From JBBECJ01 sp963763325 (GTDB taxonomy: Bacteria > Chloroflexota > Chloroflexia > Thermomicrobiales > CFX8), in the NCBI GenBank assembly GCA_963763325.1, contig CAVXOL010000022.1:298173-362172 (forward strand): a stretch of DNA of 64,000 bases, in the 5' to 3' direction. The first letter of the stretch is position 1; each line of letters begins with the position of its first letter. The notes under the pieces were generated by a model, which was not told where the DNA came from, did not search any database, and saw only the letters and a list, made by a program, of their open reading frames with translations. A program made the translations under genes and the position numbers. Below are positions 14,702 to 23,741 of this stretch, in pieces.

Positions 14702-17617
14702 ATGAGCGGACGCGTCCAGTGCCCTGAATGCCTGACGATGATGGCGGTCGACGCGCGCTTCTGCCCCGGCTGCGGCACTCCACGGACATGGGTGCGTGAC
14801 GAACTCGAACGCGAAGCCGCGCGAAGTGGCACACCATACGCGACGCTGCTGGAGCGTGCCCGGCAGGGAACGCTACGACTTTCTGAGCCAGAAGATATGA
14901 CGCCCGCCGCAACATCGTCGAATCGGCCGCTGATCGCAACGGTGCTGGCGATCGTGACGATCCCATTTGCGATCGGGCTTGTGGCCGTGGGCGCCAACTG
15001 GATCGTCATCGCCGGGTTGATTGTCGCGATTGCCATCCTATACAGCACGATGCAGGGACGGATCGACCAGCTCGAATCTCGTCTGAGCCAGCTTGAGTCC
15101 CGCTCGATAGAGTCAGCGCTTCGCGGTGTTGGCGAACGTGTGACGGCTGACGTGCAGCCGATGCCGTTGCGACCGGAACCGGCGGTCCAAGCCGAGCCAA
15201 AGGTCGTCGTCCCGGAAGCTCCGCCATTGGTTGCGGCGTCCGTCCGACAAGAGCAGCCAGCAGCTGGTTGGGCAACCACACCCACATTGCCCACGCCAGA
15301 GCCGGCCATCAGCACACCTCGCTCGATCGGCGATATCGAAGACCTGCTCTCCGGGCGAATCCTCGCCTGGGTCGGTGGGTTGGCCATCTTCCTCGGCGCC
15401 GTCTTCTTCCTCTCGCTGGCCTTCAGCCGCGGCTGGATCGGTCCGGAGGGGCGGGTTGCGATCGGCATCGGTGCCAGCGTACTGATGCTCCTGGCCGGTG
15501 GCTGGTTCTTCGAGCGGCGCGAGCGGATCGTCGGCCACGTCCTCGTCGCCGTCGGCCTCGGGGTGATGAGCCTCTCGCTGCTGGCGGCGACCAGCTTCTA
15601 CGACCTGATTGCCGTCGAGGTCGCGCTGCTTGGCACGCTCGTCAGCGCACTCGTCGCAGCGGCGATCGCTATCCGCGCCAACTCGCAGGTCGTCGCGCTC
15701 TTCGGGCTGGTCGCCGCGCTGGCCGCGCCGCCGGTTCTCGGCGCTGACGCGGACGGGACGACGATAGCCTTTCTCTCATTGACGCTGGTTGGGACGACCG
15801 CTATTGCCCTCTTCCGCTCGTGGTCCTGGTTGCCACCGGTTGCCTTTATCCTGACCGCTCCCCAGATTGGAATCTGGATCGCCGACGACGCTCCGGTCGG
15901 CGCAGGGATGCTGATCCTGGCCGGCTTCTGGCTGCTCAACGCGATCGCGGCTGGCGGCGAGGAGATTCGCCACCGCAGCCGCGAGGCGATCCTGCGGACG
16001 GTCTCGGCGACCGTCCTGCTCGGCAACGCCGCCTTCGTCGTCTGGGGCGGCTTCCAGTTGCTGGACGGCGAACATGAGGGCTGGCGGGGTGTGTTCCTGG
16101 TCGTCGTCGCGATCGCGCACGGCCTGCTCGGCGGTTGGTTCCTCGTTCAGCGTGACGAGCGGCACCCGTTCGGGCTGCTGGCAGCCGGAACCGGCATCGC
16201 GGCCTTCAGCATGGCCATCCCGGTCCAGCTCGGCGGTCCGGTCGTGCCGATCGCCTGGGCGGCCGAGGCGGCTGCTCTGGCCTGGGTCTACGCGCGACGT
16301 CGTAACGGCTACTGCGCCGGTGTTGCGCTCGCGCTGCTGGCCGGGGCGCTGGCCCACCTCGTCATCATTGAGTACCCGTTCTGGGAATTCGGCGAGTCGG
16401 TCGCCGACACCCCATTCCTGAACGCATCAGGAGGGACGCTGGCCTTCATCCTCGGCGCGCTGGTCGTCGGTGGCTGGCTCGTCCGGCAGATCGAGGTCCG
16501 CATCGGCCTGGCTGTCCTCGGTGTGGGACTGCTACTCTATGCGTTGCCGTTCGAGCTGTCGGGAATGTGGCTGCTGGCCGCACTCGCGACACTCGCCGTC
16601 GCCGTCTTCGCATTCGATCAGTGGCTCGATCGCGTGCCTGGCTTCGCGGCTGTCCCCGGATCGCCCGCGCGGCGCGCTCTCCTGCTTCCGGCTGCTGCCA
16701 GCGCCGTTTTCGCCGCTGCACATGCGCTTGCAATTGAACTGCCCCTCGACGAAGTCGCAACCTGGAACCAGCCGGACACACCCTTTACGAGCGACCAGAC
16801 GTTGGCGGCCGTAATCCTGATCGTTGCGGCCCTGGCGGCTGCCGCCGTCACCCGCTGGCAGGAGGCGCGTGTTGCAGGCATCCTGGTAGCGACAGGTGTC
16901 GCCGCCTACCTGATGCCGTTCGAGCTAGGTCCGGCTGCGATGGTCGTTGCCTGGGCAATGCTGGCAGGCGTGCTGCTGCTCGTCTCGACCCGTCTGCGCG
17001 ATGACTTCCACGCGTTGCCGGCCGGAGCTGCAACGCTGGCCGTCCTCGGACTTGCCGTCACCTTCACACAAGTTGCGCCACCGGAACGACTGTTCGTCGA
17101 TGCCGAATCACAGATCAACCATACGGCGTTCCTGAGCGGCGCGACGGCGGCGCTGGCAGCACTGGCGCTGCTGCTGATCGGGCTGGCCTGGCGCTATCGC
17201 GCCCGGCACGAGTCACGCTGGCTGGTCGTCGGCGCCGGCGCGCTTGGCGTCTACCTGCTCTCAGTCGGCACGGTCGACATCTTCCAGGCCCGTGTCGGCG
17301 GCGAGACCAGCCTCGACTCGCTCGAAAAGCAGGCACAGGTCGCGCTCTCGATCCTCTGGGCCGTCCTCGGCGTGACCGCCTTCGTCGCCGGCATCCTGCG
17401 TGGCCGAACCCTCTCCGGCGCGCCGCTACGTGGCGCGGGCCTCGCCCTGCTGGCTCTCGCGACCGTCAAGGTCTTCATCTACGACATGGCCTCGCTCGAC
17501 GCCTCCTACCGCGTCCTCTCCTTCATCGGCCTCGGCATCCTGCTGCTGGCCAGCTCGTACGTCTACCAGCGGCTCGCGCCGAACCGCAGGCCGCCGATTG
17601 ATGCAGCGTCGGGGTGA
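14702..17617 (+). CDS. DUF2339 polytopic membrane protein with N-terminal zinc ribbon
   Basis: 971 aa. A zinc ribbon at the N-terminus uses C7, C10, C21 and C24. It is followed by a hydrophobic pair at about 78-120, a short coiled coil (RIDQLESRLSQLESR, about 120-140) and a Pro-rich linker. From about residue 225 there are more than twenty membrane helices, as in DUF2339 proteins, which start with the conserved GRILAWVGGLAIFLG. The ATG has a clear ribosome binding site (GAGAGGGGAAG). The function of the family is unknown, although very large size and many helices are usual. It is a single gene, divergent from the flavoprotein operon. Confidence 0.85.
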   Translation: MSGRVQCPECLTMMAVDARFCPGCGTPRTWVRDELEREAARSGTPYATLLERARQGTLRLSEPEDMTPAATSSNRPLIATVLAIVTIPFAIGLVAVGANWIVIAGLIVAIAILYSTMQGRIDQLESRLSQLESRSIESALRGVGERVTADVQPMPLRPEPAVQAEPKVVVPEAPPLVAASVRQEQPAAGWATTPTLPTPEPAISTPRSIGDIEDLLSGRILAWVGGLAIFLGAVFFLSLAFSRGWIGPEGRVAIGIGASVLMLLAGGWFFERRERIVGHVLVAVGLGVMSLSLLAATSFYDLIAVEVALLGTLVSALVAAAIAIRANSQVVALFGLVAALAAPPVLGADADGTTIAFLSLTLVGTTAIALFRSWSWLPPVAFILTAPQIGIWIADDAPVGAGMLILAGFWLLNAIAAGGEEIRHRSREAILRTVSATVLLGNAAFVVWGGFQLLDGEHEGWRGVFLVVVAIAHGLLGGWFLVQRDERHPFGLLAAGTGIAAFSMAIPVQLGGPVVPIAWAAEAAALAWVYARRRNGYCAGVALALLAGALAHLVIIEYPFWEFGESVADTPFLNASGGTLAFILGALVVGGWLVRQIEVRIGLAVLGVGLLLYALPFELSGMWLLAALATLAVAVFAFDQWLDRVPGFAAVPGSPARRALLLPAAASAVFAAAHALAIELPLDEVATWNQPDTPFTSDQTLAAVILIVAALAAAAVTRWQEARVAGILVATGVAAYLMPFELGPAAMVVAWAMLAGVLLLVSTRLRDDFHALPAGAATLAVLGLAVTFTQVAPPERLFVDAESQINHTAFLSGATAALAALALLLIGLAWRYRARHESRWLVVGAGALGVYLLSVGTVDIFQARVGGETSLDSLEKQAQVALSILWAVLGVTAFVAGILRGRTLSGAPLRGAGLALLALATVKVFIYDMASLDASYRVLSFIGLGILLLASSYVYQRLAPNRRPPIDAASG

Positions 17618-17626
17618 GGCGGATTG

Positions 17627-18628
17627 TCACGCTGGATGGCTGGATGCGATTTCATCGCCGCGACTAATTGCAGCCTCTAGCGAGGGGAACGCGCCGTCTG
17701 CCAGTGCCCAGGTTTCAGCACCGAGGAATTCACCGGTGTCATAGCGAAAGAGCCGCATTAGATATACACCTTCGTCGCGGAGAAAGACGATATGTTGCGA
17801 GAACGCTCGATCGTTGTAGTGGATCCTCGAATGCCAATGCGCTCCAATTGCCGGGTCGCGTGCAAGATCCATCGATGTTGGTGGGTCAATCATCCACGGG
17901 CGAGGACGCCAAAGTCGATCGTGCCACGGACGTTTGCGCTTCATCGGCTTGATGTACCAGTCACAGATTGCTGACCACCACCCGTCATACCGGGCTTCAA
18001 TCACAAGCGAATCCATATCTCGGTCTGGCTGAGGATTTGGCTCAACGCGCCGAGTCTCAAAGGTCACGCGGTATCCGGTCGGAAGAGTCTTCCAATAGGT
18101 GGCCTGCCACGGTTCAAGAATCTCCCAACTGACAGTCTCCGGAATTGGTTGATGGCTTCTCCAGATGTAGGGCGATGCAGCGAGCAGACGTTCAACGAGT
18201 TGGCGGTCGCTGGCAATGATTTCTCCCTCGTCCGGATCGATTCCCCAACTATCGAAGTAGTATCGGTCCCAATTGGGCCGCGCCGCCGATTCCCAACGAG
18301 CCGCACCTTGTGCTGTGAGACCGTAGGTCAGCGGTGGTTGGCTGGCGAGAGCCGCATTGATCTCGTCTTTCGTTGGAACGAAGGGAGCTCCGACCTGATC
18401 TAGCCAGAATCCACGCCTCTCAGCTAGCCGCAGCGCGATGATGTCTCCCTGTTGGAACAAGTGGTTGAGGGTGTCGATCAGAGCGTCACCCCAAAGCTCA
18501 GGCGATGAGATGTTGAAATCGAGATCGCGTTCAGTTCTTGCCAACGCCGGCAGGTAGTCCCGGTGGTCACGTACAACCGTCAGCAGCCAGTATTCGTCCT
18601 CAGTCATTGCTTCCGTCATGCTCGTCAT
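17627..18628 (-). CDS. Hypothetical protein, 333 aa
   Basis: I do not recognise this protein. It is soluble, acidic to neutral and rich in Trp and Tyr (WKTLPTGYRVTFETRRV, YDGWWSAICDWYIKP). The N-terminal half (YWLLTVVRDHRDYLPAL, LTYGLTAQGAARWE) resembles a winged-helix arrangement, so a sensing or DNA-associated role is possible but unproven. Three candidate ATGs (18628, 18619, 18607) lie within 21 bases; the longest is given. Codon choice is less GC-biased than in the neighbours, which may point to later acquisition. Confidence 0.6.
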   Translation of the reverse strand: MTSMTEAMTEDEYWLLTVVRDHRDYLPALARTERDLDFNISSPELWGDALIDTLNHLFQQGDIIALRLAERRGFWLDQVGAPFVPTKDEINAALASQPPLTYGLTAQGAARWESAARPNWDRYYFDSWGIDPDEGEIIASDRQLVERLLAASPYIWRSHQPIPETVSWEILEPWQATYWKTLPTGYRVTFETRRVEPNPQPDRDMDSLVIEARYDGWWSAICDWYIKPMKRKRPWHDRLWRPRPWMIDPPTSMDLARDPAIGAHWHSRIHYNDRAFSQHIVFLRDEGVYLMRLFRYDTGEFLGAETWALADGAFPSLEAAISRGDEIASSHPA

Positions 18629-18689
18629 TCAACCGCCGTCAGCCGTTCAAATCAAAGGTCATTGCAGGTAACTGGACAGAGAGGACCTT

Positions 18690-18896
18690 TCACAGAAGAT
18701 GGCCAAGCAAACTGACAGTTCCAAAGACTGCCGCACCCAGTCCTCCGAGTCGAGCTAACCAGCGGTGAAATTGCCTCGTGACGTAGTCAACTCGGGTCTC
18801 GATATCTTCGTCGGGGAGGTAGGTATACATCGAGTCCCAGAATAAGAATATGACAGTTCCAATGATCATCGTTACGACCGATGCCAGGATGCTCAC
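18690..18896 (-). CDS. Small two-helix membrane protein
   Basis: 68 aa. Hydrophobic helices at about 3-20 (VVTMIIGTVIFLFW) and about 50-67 flank a charged loop (DEDIETRVDYVTRQFHRW). There is no recognised family. It lies with the gene at 18953 and the hypothetical gene at 17627 in a three-gene leftward cluster whose base composition is less GC-rich than the surroundings. Short, but the amphipathic layout looks genuine. Confidence 0.45.
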   Translation of the reverse strand: MSILASVVTMIIGTVIFLFWDSMYTYLPDEDIETRVDYVTRQFHRWLARLGGLGAAVFGTVSLLGHLL

Positions 18897-18952
18897 ACAT
18901 CACCGACTCTCAAGAAACGCTCAGTTCAATCCATGGCGGGGCTAGGAGATCA

Positions 18953-19210
18953 TTAGATACATTGGTGTCGACGGAGATAGGCATGGATCGGCGGCGAGAT
19001 CACAGTTTCGAAAATGAGCAAGATCGTTGTCCAGTAAGCCACGTCGTCGATCGCGTCCCTCCACCGCCAGACTCCGCTTTGCCACCTCGTCAGGAGCAAC
19101 ATGCCGGCTGCGATACATAGGGCTGCGGTCAGAATCGAGAGCGTCAGCCAGCGCCGATCTCTGACAGGGTTTTCGGATTGAACTCTCTTGCTATCAGGTG
19201 CTGACTGCAT
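18953..19210 (-). CDS. Small membrane protein, 85 aa
   Basis: A polar N-terminus of about 20 residues is followed by two hydrophobic segments (LSILTAALCIAAGMLLLT at about 23-40 and WTTILLIFETVISPPIHAYL at about 60-79). No family is recognised. A TTGACA box (19273-19278 on this strand) with a weak TGCGTT 17 bases further on could be its promoter. Confidence 0.45.
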   Translation of the reverse strand: MQSAPDSKRVQSENPVRDRRWLTLSILTAALCIAAGMLLLTRWQSGVWRWRDAIDDVAYWTTILLIFETVISPPIHAYLRRHQCI

Positions 19211-19342
19211 CTTTCATCACACGCGTTTCCCCGCATCCGTGATTACGGCAACGCAAGAGAATCCTATGAAATTGTCAAGGTCGACCCGATAGCCAAAATG
19301 GGTGAGATTGGGTTCGCCTCGGTCTCAATATGGAGATTCGCG

Positions 19343-20068
19343 CTACCCCACCGCTCGCCGCGCCCGTGCGACCGCCGTCAGCCGCTCCAGCAGCCGCATG
19401 ATCTGGTCGGCGAGCAACGCCAACGCCGTGACGGCCAGTGTTCCGGCCCAGATCATCGACTGGTTGTTGCGGGTGATGCCGTTGAAGAGGAGTTCGCCAA
19501 GGCCGCCGGCGTTGATCCCGGCGGCGATCGTTGCCAGGCTGATTGTCGTTACGAGCGCGATCCGGATGCCGGCGATGATGACCGGAAGCGCCAGCGGGAA
19601 CTGGACGCGCAGCGCGATCTGCCAGGAGGTCATCCCCATCCCGCGTGCCGCCTCCAGTACCGCCGGATCGACGCCGCGCAGGCCGGTGGCGATGTTGCGG
19701 ACGAGGAAGAGCTGAGCGTAGGCCGCCAGCACAATCAACGCTGGCTGGCGGCCGATCCCGACGACCGGGATCAGGAAGGCGAAGGCCGCCAGGCTCGGAA
19801 TCGTGTAGATAACGCCAAGCGTGCCGAGGACCAGCAGGTTCAGCGACCGGAAGCGCACGATCAGCAGCGCCAGGAGGATCGCGACCGGCAGCGCGACCAG
19901 TGGTGGGCCGGTTCGCCTGAGCCGCGAGGCCAGCACACCGAGCGGGACGAAGATGGCGATCGCCAGTACGAGCGCACTCAGGCTCAGCCGGACATGGACG
20001 GACAGTTCGTCGAGAGACCTCGACGGGTCATCCATGATGTATTGCCATGCATCAACCAGCAGGTCCAT
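19343..20068 (-). CDS. ABC transporter permease, glycine betaine/choline (OpuCB/ProW-like) type
   Basis: 241 aa with about six membrane segments. The conserved EAA loop reads EAARGMGMTSWQIALRVQFP, and ISLATIAAGINAGGLGELLF is typical of OpuCB/OpuCD permeases for quaternary amines. A strong ribosome binding site (GGGGAGG) precedes the ATG. No ATPase or binding-protein gene adjoins it, so it is an orphan here and its partners must be encoded elsewhere, if it still functions. Confidence 0.85.
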   Translation of the reverse strand: MDLLVDAWQYIMDDPSRSLDELSVHVRLSLSALVLAIAIFVPLGVLASRLRRTGPPLVALPVAILLALLIVRFRSLNLLVLGTLGVIYTIPSLAAFAFLIPVVGIGRQPALIVLAAYAQLFLVRNIATGLRGVDPAVLEAARGMGMTSWQIALRVQFPLALPVIIAGIRIALVTTISLATIAAGINAGGLGELLFNGITRNNQSMIWAGTLAVTALALLADQIMRLLERLTAVARARRAVG

Positions 20069-20104
20069 GCACCTCCCCGTCCAACGCGAACGTCGTATCC
20101 GTAC

Positions 20105-20635
20105 TTACGTACGCGACAGCCCTTTTGCGGCTACCGCGACGACCGCGCCATAGACGCAGTGGGCGGCCAGCGCGTCGAGATGCACCTTCACTGGATAGCT
20201 GGTGGGCGCTTTAGCAACTCGTAGCGCCCACAGCATCAACTCGTCGCTCAGGAGCCAGAGCGCCGCGCCATACACCAGCCCATGCTTGACGCTCGGATGG
20301 CGATGCAGCACCTGAAACGGAACTCCAAGCTGAATCCCATGCCACCAGTGGACCCGATTGCCCCAGGCCGCCACCTGCTCACGGTCAAGTTCGATTCCGA
20401 GCAGTTCCGCCCCGCGCCTGGCCACCTTTTCTGGAGACGACAGAGCCGCTTCGGACGACTCCTGCGACTGCGATTGTCCGCCGCATGTCTCGCCGATGCT
20501 CTCGTCAGACCCGCTCCCGGATCGTCGTGACTGCACCCACGAGCCAACGGCGGGAATGATCGTCATCTGGCTGGCATCCATCACCGCCGTGCCGATCGCG
20601 CCGGAAACGAGCCCCGTGGCAAGACGTAGCAGCAT
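20105..20635 (-). CDS. Hypothetical membrane protein (YagU/DUF1440-like)
   Basis: 176 aa from the ATG at 20635; a longer form from 20662 is possible. An N-terminal helix (LATGLVSGAIGTAVMDASQM) is followed by a Ser/Gln-rich hydrophilic insert, then HWWHGIQLGVPFQVL, HGLVYGAALWLLSDELML and a final hydrophobic stretch. The GTxxMD and HGxxYG features recall small YagU/DUF1440-type membrane proteins, but the match is by eye and tentative. No functional context. Confidence 0.55.
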   Translation of the reverse strand: MLLRLATGLVSGAIGTAVMDASQMTIIPAVGSWVQSRRSGSGSDESIGETCGGQSQSQESSEAALSSPEKVARRGAELLGIELDREQVAAWGNRVHWWHGIQLGVPFQVLHRHPSVKHGLVYGAALWLLSDELMLWALRVAKAPTSYPVKVHLDALAAHCVYGAVVAVAAKGLSRT

Positions 20636-20698
20636 CGAAGACACCCTTTCCGCGCTCAACACAGCGACAGCCGTGTGTTACTGCACGTGTGATGCCAG

Positions 20699-20738
20699 AG
20701 GGATGAGGCACGAGACTCTTGCCTCGTGCCTCATCCCT
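20699..20738. repeat. 16-bp perfect intergenic hairpin with repeated words
   Basis: AGGGATGAGGCACGAG (20699-20714) pairs perfectly with 20723-20738 around an 8-base loop. CTCGTGCCT is then repeated directly at 20738-20746. It lies upstream of one leftward gene and downstream of another. Confidence 0.7.
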
Positions 20739-20759
20739 CGTGCCTTGTGTGGGTGATGC

Positions 20760-21278
20760 TTAGAGCACCCCGGCCCCAACCAGCGGACGGACGCCGTGCG
20801 GCAGGGCGCCGCGGGCGATCAGGATGGAGTCGATCTGGGCCAGGTGCTCAGCGTCGTGGTCGATCAACTCCAGGGCGAGGTCGCGGATTGAGACCGTGAC
20901 ATTGTCGACATCGACGCCAACACGTTTCCAGCCGTCGTGTGGCAGTTCGCGCAGGAGCGAGAGGGTGGACTGGCGGATACGGCGGAACTGGCTCATGACC
21001 ATGAAGACCGAGTCGTCGGGGTCGTACTCGGTCGGGCCGATCTGCTGGACTCGCCGCAGATCGGGAACCTGGGCAATCGAGATCAGGTGCATCTTGGGGA
21101 AATAACGCGCCTCGTTGTCACGAAGGTGGGCGACGACATCGCGGACGGACCACTCGCCCCGCTCGACGGGACGGTTGACCTTGCTCATGTCCCGCTGCGG
21201 CGTGATCCGCTTCGAGAGCCAGTTCGGCATGTTCGTCAGCGCCAGGATGATTTGATCGTGCTCTTCCATCTCCCCCAA
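20760..21278 (-). CDS. DinB-like four-helix protein
   Basis: 172 aa; a TTG start at 21278 is given, with ATG at 21269 as alternative. It has the DinB/maleylpyruvate-isomerase-like helical bundle with GEWSVRDVVAHLRDNEARY near residue 42-60 and ELIDHDAEHLAQI near 138-150; the histidines usually form a divalent metal site. Known members act as thiol transferases or remain uncharacterised. A second, diverged DinB-like gene follows at 21405, so the two may be paralogues. Confidence 0.8.
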   Translation of the reverse strand: MGEMEEHDQIILALTNMPNWLSKRITPQRDMSKVNRPVERGEWSVRDVVAHLRDNEARYFPKMHLISIAQVPDLRRVQQIGPTEYDPDDSVFMVMSQFRRIRQSTLSLLRELPHDGWKRVGVDVDNVTVSIRDLALELIDHDAEHLAQIDSILIARGALPHGVRPLVGAGVL

Positions 21279-21284
21279 CTCCCG

Positions 21285-21404
21285 TTGTAGCCGTCAGCCA
21301 ACAGCTGTCAGCCTTCAGCCGTCAGTAGCCATTATAGTGGAGTGTCGAGACGAATTCGGTTCACATGAGCTGAAAGCTGGTAGCTGATGACTGGCGGCTG
21401 CCGG
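21285..21404. repeat. Intergenic GTCAGCC-word repeats
   Basis: The stretch between the two DinB-like genes is made of slightly varied words: GTCAGCC, TTCAGCC and GTCAGTAGCC from 21293 to 21330, then CTGAAAGCTGGTAGCTGATGACTGG facing them in partly inverted orientation from 21370. It codes for nothing and can fold. Confidence 0.55.
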
Positions 21405-21872
21405 TTAACCCAACAGGTCCCGCAAATACTGCTCGTGAGTGGCGTCGTGCTCGGCCGCGTGACGAGCGTACCAGAGGACGGTCTGTTCGCCGAGCTCCGC
21501 ATGGTGGCCGCGACGGTGCCAGTCGGGCGGGTCGAGACGTGAGAGCATTCGCGTGAACTGGGCGCGGTTTTCCGTAAACTGCTCAAGAGCGACCCGCGCA
21601 TTCTGTGACGCATAGTCGCGCTCAATTGGCCAGAGCGTCTCGTCGACGACAGCCAGAAATGGGTCGTCCTCAGCCAGAATTCGCCCAACGCGCACGATAA
21701 ATAGCTCCTCGATATCGCGCAGATGACAGAAGACCTCGACCGGCCCCCAGCCGCCCCCAGCTGCGGCTCGCGAGAGTTTGTCGTCCTCGACATTCTCCGT
21801 CAGCGCACGGATTCGATCAGGGAATTCCCGCAGGCGGTCGAGCAACAGATCGATGTCTTCCTGGTCGATCAC
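21405..21872 (-). CDS. DinB-like four-helix protein
   Basis: 155 aa. I start it at the GTG at 21870-21872, which overlaps the TGA of the upstream fusion gene (GTGA), implying translational coupling; longer starts up to 21926 would run into that gene. Signature segments are WGPVEVFCHLRDIEELF and ARHAAEHDATHEQYLRDL, with the histidines expected for the DinB metal site. The coupling suggests a functional link with the JAMM-racemase protein. Confidence 0.82.
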   Translation of the reverse strand: MIDQEDIDLLLDRLREFPDRIRALTENVEDDKLSRAAAGGGWGPVEVFCHLRDIEELFIVRVGRILAEDDPFLAVVDETLWPIERDYASQNARVALEQFTENRAQFTRMLSRLDPPDWHRRGHHAELGEQTVLWYARHAAEHDATHEQYLRDLLG

Positions 21873-23362
21873 TTGCCGGCCAATCGAGTGGATTCGATTC
21901 CCCAACCGCCTGTTGCGGTTTCCCACTGTGGCGTGCCCGTTTCGGCGAGTTCGTCCAGGTGGATGGCAGTTGCAACGGCGATGCGAGCCAGTGCGCCGGT
22001 CGCGTCGATCAACGGTGTCTCAATATGCCGCTGCTGAAAGACGACCGGAATCTCTGTACAGGCTGCCAGCAGGACATCGGCGCCACGTCCGACCAGTTGC
22101 TGGGCGGCTTCGGTCAGGAGCGATGTCGCGGCTTTGCCGGTTCGCCCCGCCTTGACCTCGCGGATCGCGGCCATCACGCAGCGGCGCTGGATGTCGTCGT
22201 CAGGGACGATCACGTCGACGCCCCGGCTCTGGAGAGCGCGCTGGTAAATCTCGCTGGTGATTGTGCCGCTGGTTGCCAGCAGTCCAACCGTCTTCGCCTC
22301 GGCGTAGTCGTTGCGAATCTCGTCGGCGGCCGCGTCGATCATGCTGACGATTGGCTTATCGACCGCCGGCTGGATGCCATCGAGGAAGGCGTGGGCCGTG
22401 TTGCAGGGCATCACGATGAAGTCGGCGCCCATCCCGGTAAGCACTCGCGCGCCATGGACCAGCCAGGGTGTCGGGTCCTCGCCGTCGCGCAGCAGTGCCT
22501 CGGTGCGGTCCGGCACACGTGGATCGGCGTAGATGACGACTGGAATGTGCTCCTGGTCGCTGGCAGCGGGCGTGACCTCGATGATCTTCTGATAGAGGTC
22601 CGCTGTCGCTAGCGGCCCCATCCCTCCGAGGATCCCGATGACAGCACGCCGGTCCTCGTTATCCTCGTCCTCAATAACCGGCTCATCGAGCAGCAGGTCG
22701 GCCTGGGAAGTCCCTTCGGAGCCACGCGCGACCGCGACCGATCCGTCGAAACCGATCGGCTTCCAGATGATCTGGCGTGGCGAGCGTTGCCCCGGTGCCC
22801 GGCCACCGCGTCCGAGTCCATTGCGGCGAACCGTTGCCAACCACGGCATCCGCTCGGTGTAGACCTCGATCTCGACTTCCTCGTACGACAGGCCACCATC
22901 GGTGACACGGTATGCGCGCAGATTGGGAGTCGGGCTCGTCAGGCGCGAGGCAATCAACATTAGCGCGTCGGGCCAGTTGGCTTCGCGCAGATCGGTCGTC
23001 GATGGGACTGGATGCGAGTTTGGGTGCGAATGGTAGATCGCGCCGAGCCACCAGCCCTGCCGGTCCATGTCATCAACGGCGCGCAGGACTTCGAGGTCGG
23101 ACATTCGGTAGCGGGAGGAACTGCGCAGGATGTTCGTGCCGGGGTAGACCTTGACGGGTTCGGAGCCGGAGAACGCGATCAATCCGCAGCCCTCGTATGG
23201 ATGGACTTCTCGCAGATGCTCGATCATCTCGTGATAGAGCCGCTCGTTGAGCCGCAGCACCGGCGGGCTCGACGCAGGCGCGCTCGTCACCGGCTCAGTG
23301 TCCAGCTCCTGTGCATCGTCCTGCATTGACGATCGGCTGAAGAAGCGACGCGCGGACTGCAT
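21869..23362 (-). CDS. JAMM/MPN metalloprotease fused to an aspartate/glutamate racemase-family domain
   Basis: 497 aa in two domains joined by a flexible acidic linker (about 215-240). Residues about 35-175 form an M67-type JAMM domain: E57, then H111-S-H113-P, S121 and D124 (HSHPNSHPVPSTTD), the complete zinc and catalytic set. Residues about 240-480 form an Asp/Glu racemase-type domain with ILGGMGPLATADL and both catalytic cysteines, MPC320NTAH and AAC435TEIP. Prokaryotic JAMM enzymes of the Mec+ type release amino acids or peptides from a carrier protein or isopeptide bond. The fused racemase could epimerise the released residue; this is inference. Both active sites look intact. A DinB-like gene is coupled downstream. 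Confidence 0.88.
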   Translation of the reverse strand: MQSARRFFSRSSMQDDAQELDTEPVTSAPASSPPVLRLNERLYHEMIEHLREVHPYEGCGLIAFSGSEPVKVYPGTNILRSSSRYRMSDLEVLRAVDDMDRQGWWLGAIYHSHPNSHPVPSTTDLREANWPDALMLIASRLTSPTPNLRAYRVTDGGLSYEEVEIEVYTERMPWLATVRRNGLGRGGRAPGQRSPRQIIWKPIGFDGSVAVARGSEGTSQADLLLDEPVIEDEDNEDRRAVIGILGGMGPLATADLYQKIIEVTPAASDQEHIPVVIYADPRVPDRTEALLRDGEDPTPWLVHGARVLTGMGADFIVMPCNTAHAFLDGIQPAVDKPIVSMIDAAADEIRNDYAEAKTVGLLATSGTITSEIYQRALQSRGVDVIVPDDDIQRRCVMAAIREVKAGRTGKAATSLLTEAAQQLVGRGADVLLAACTEIPVVFQQRHIETPLIDATGALARIAVATAIHLDELAETGTPQWETATGGWGIESTRLAGK

Positions 23363-23741
23363 GGCCGTCCTGGCTCCCGCGGATTGACTTCCACCCTACG
23401 ACGATTGCACGAGCTGCCCTGGTGACTGCTTCCCAGACGCTAGATCTCAGACAGGCTCCGTCACCAGCACGAGAATATGCCCGCGCAGTCCGCGAAAGTA
23501 TAACAAGGAACCCGCCAGTGCATTCTTGTCACTGTTCCTGATACCGACCTCCGACCAATCGTGAGGACTCGACCGATATCAACCCACCAACAAGTAGGGG
23601 CCGGTCTTGTACCGGCCCTGCTCCCCACCCACGGCGTTCGGGTTTCGAGCAGAGCCGGTACAAGACCGGCCCCTACTTGTTGGTGCTCTTCAACGTGATT
23701 CATTGAGACGATTGTTCACATATTCTTAACGGACGCGCGAG
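23363..23741. other. Non-coding stretch dominated by a long palindrome
   Basis: About 380 bases between the fusion gene and the amidinohydrolase gene. Apart from the palindrome at 23585-23685 I see nothing. Frames crossing it, including an 80-codon one on the minus strand, simply read the inverted repeat. Confidence 0.6.
23585..23685. repeat. 101-base palindromic element, 39-bp stem
   Basis: Arms 23585-23623 and 23647-23685 are complementary over 39 bases with one G-U pair, around a 23-base loop. The arms contain GTAGGGGCCGGTCTTGTACC. Stem length, loop length (23) and the GTAGGGGC word match the element at 31087-31183, so the two appear to be one repeat family. Confidence 0.85.

Noticed and set aside
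19298..20224. 308-codon plus-strand frame
   Set aside because: Antisense to the betaine-type permease; composition is Arg/Asp/Gln-rich as expected for the reverse of a hydrophobic GC-rich gene, with no family features.
23461..23703. 80-codon minus-strand frame
   Set aside because: Lies entirely on the 23585 palindrome and translates both arms of the inverted repeat.
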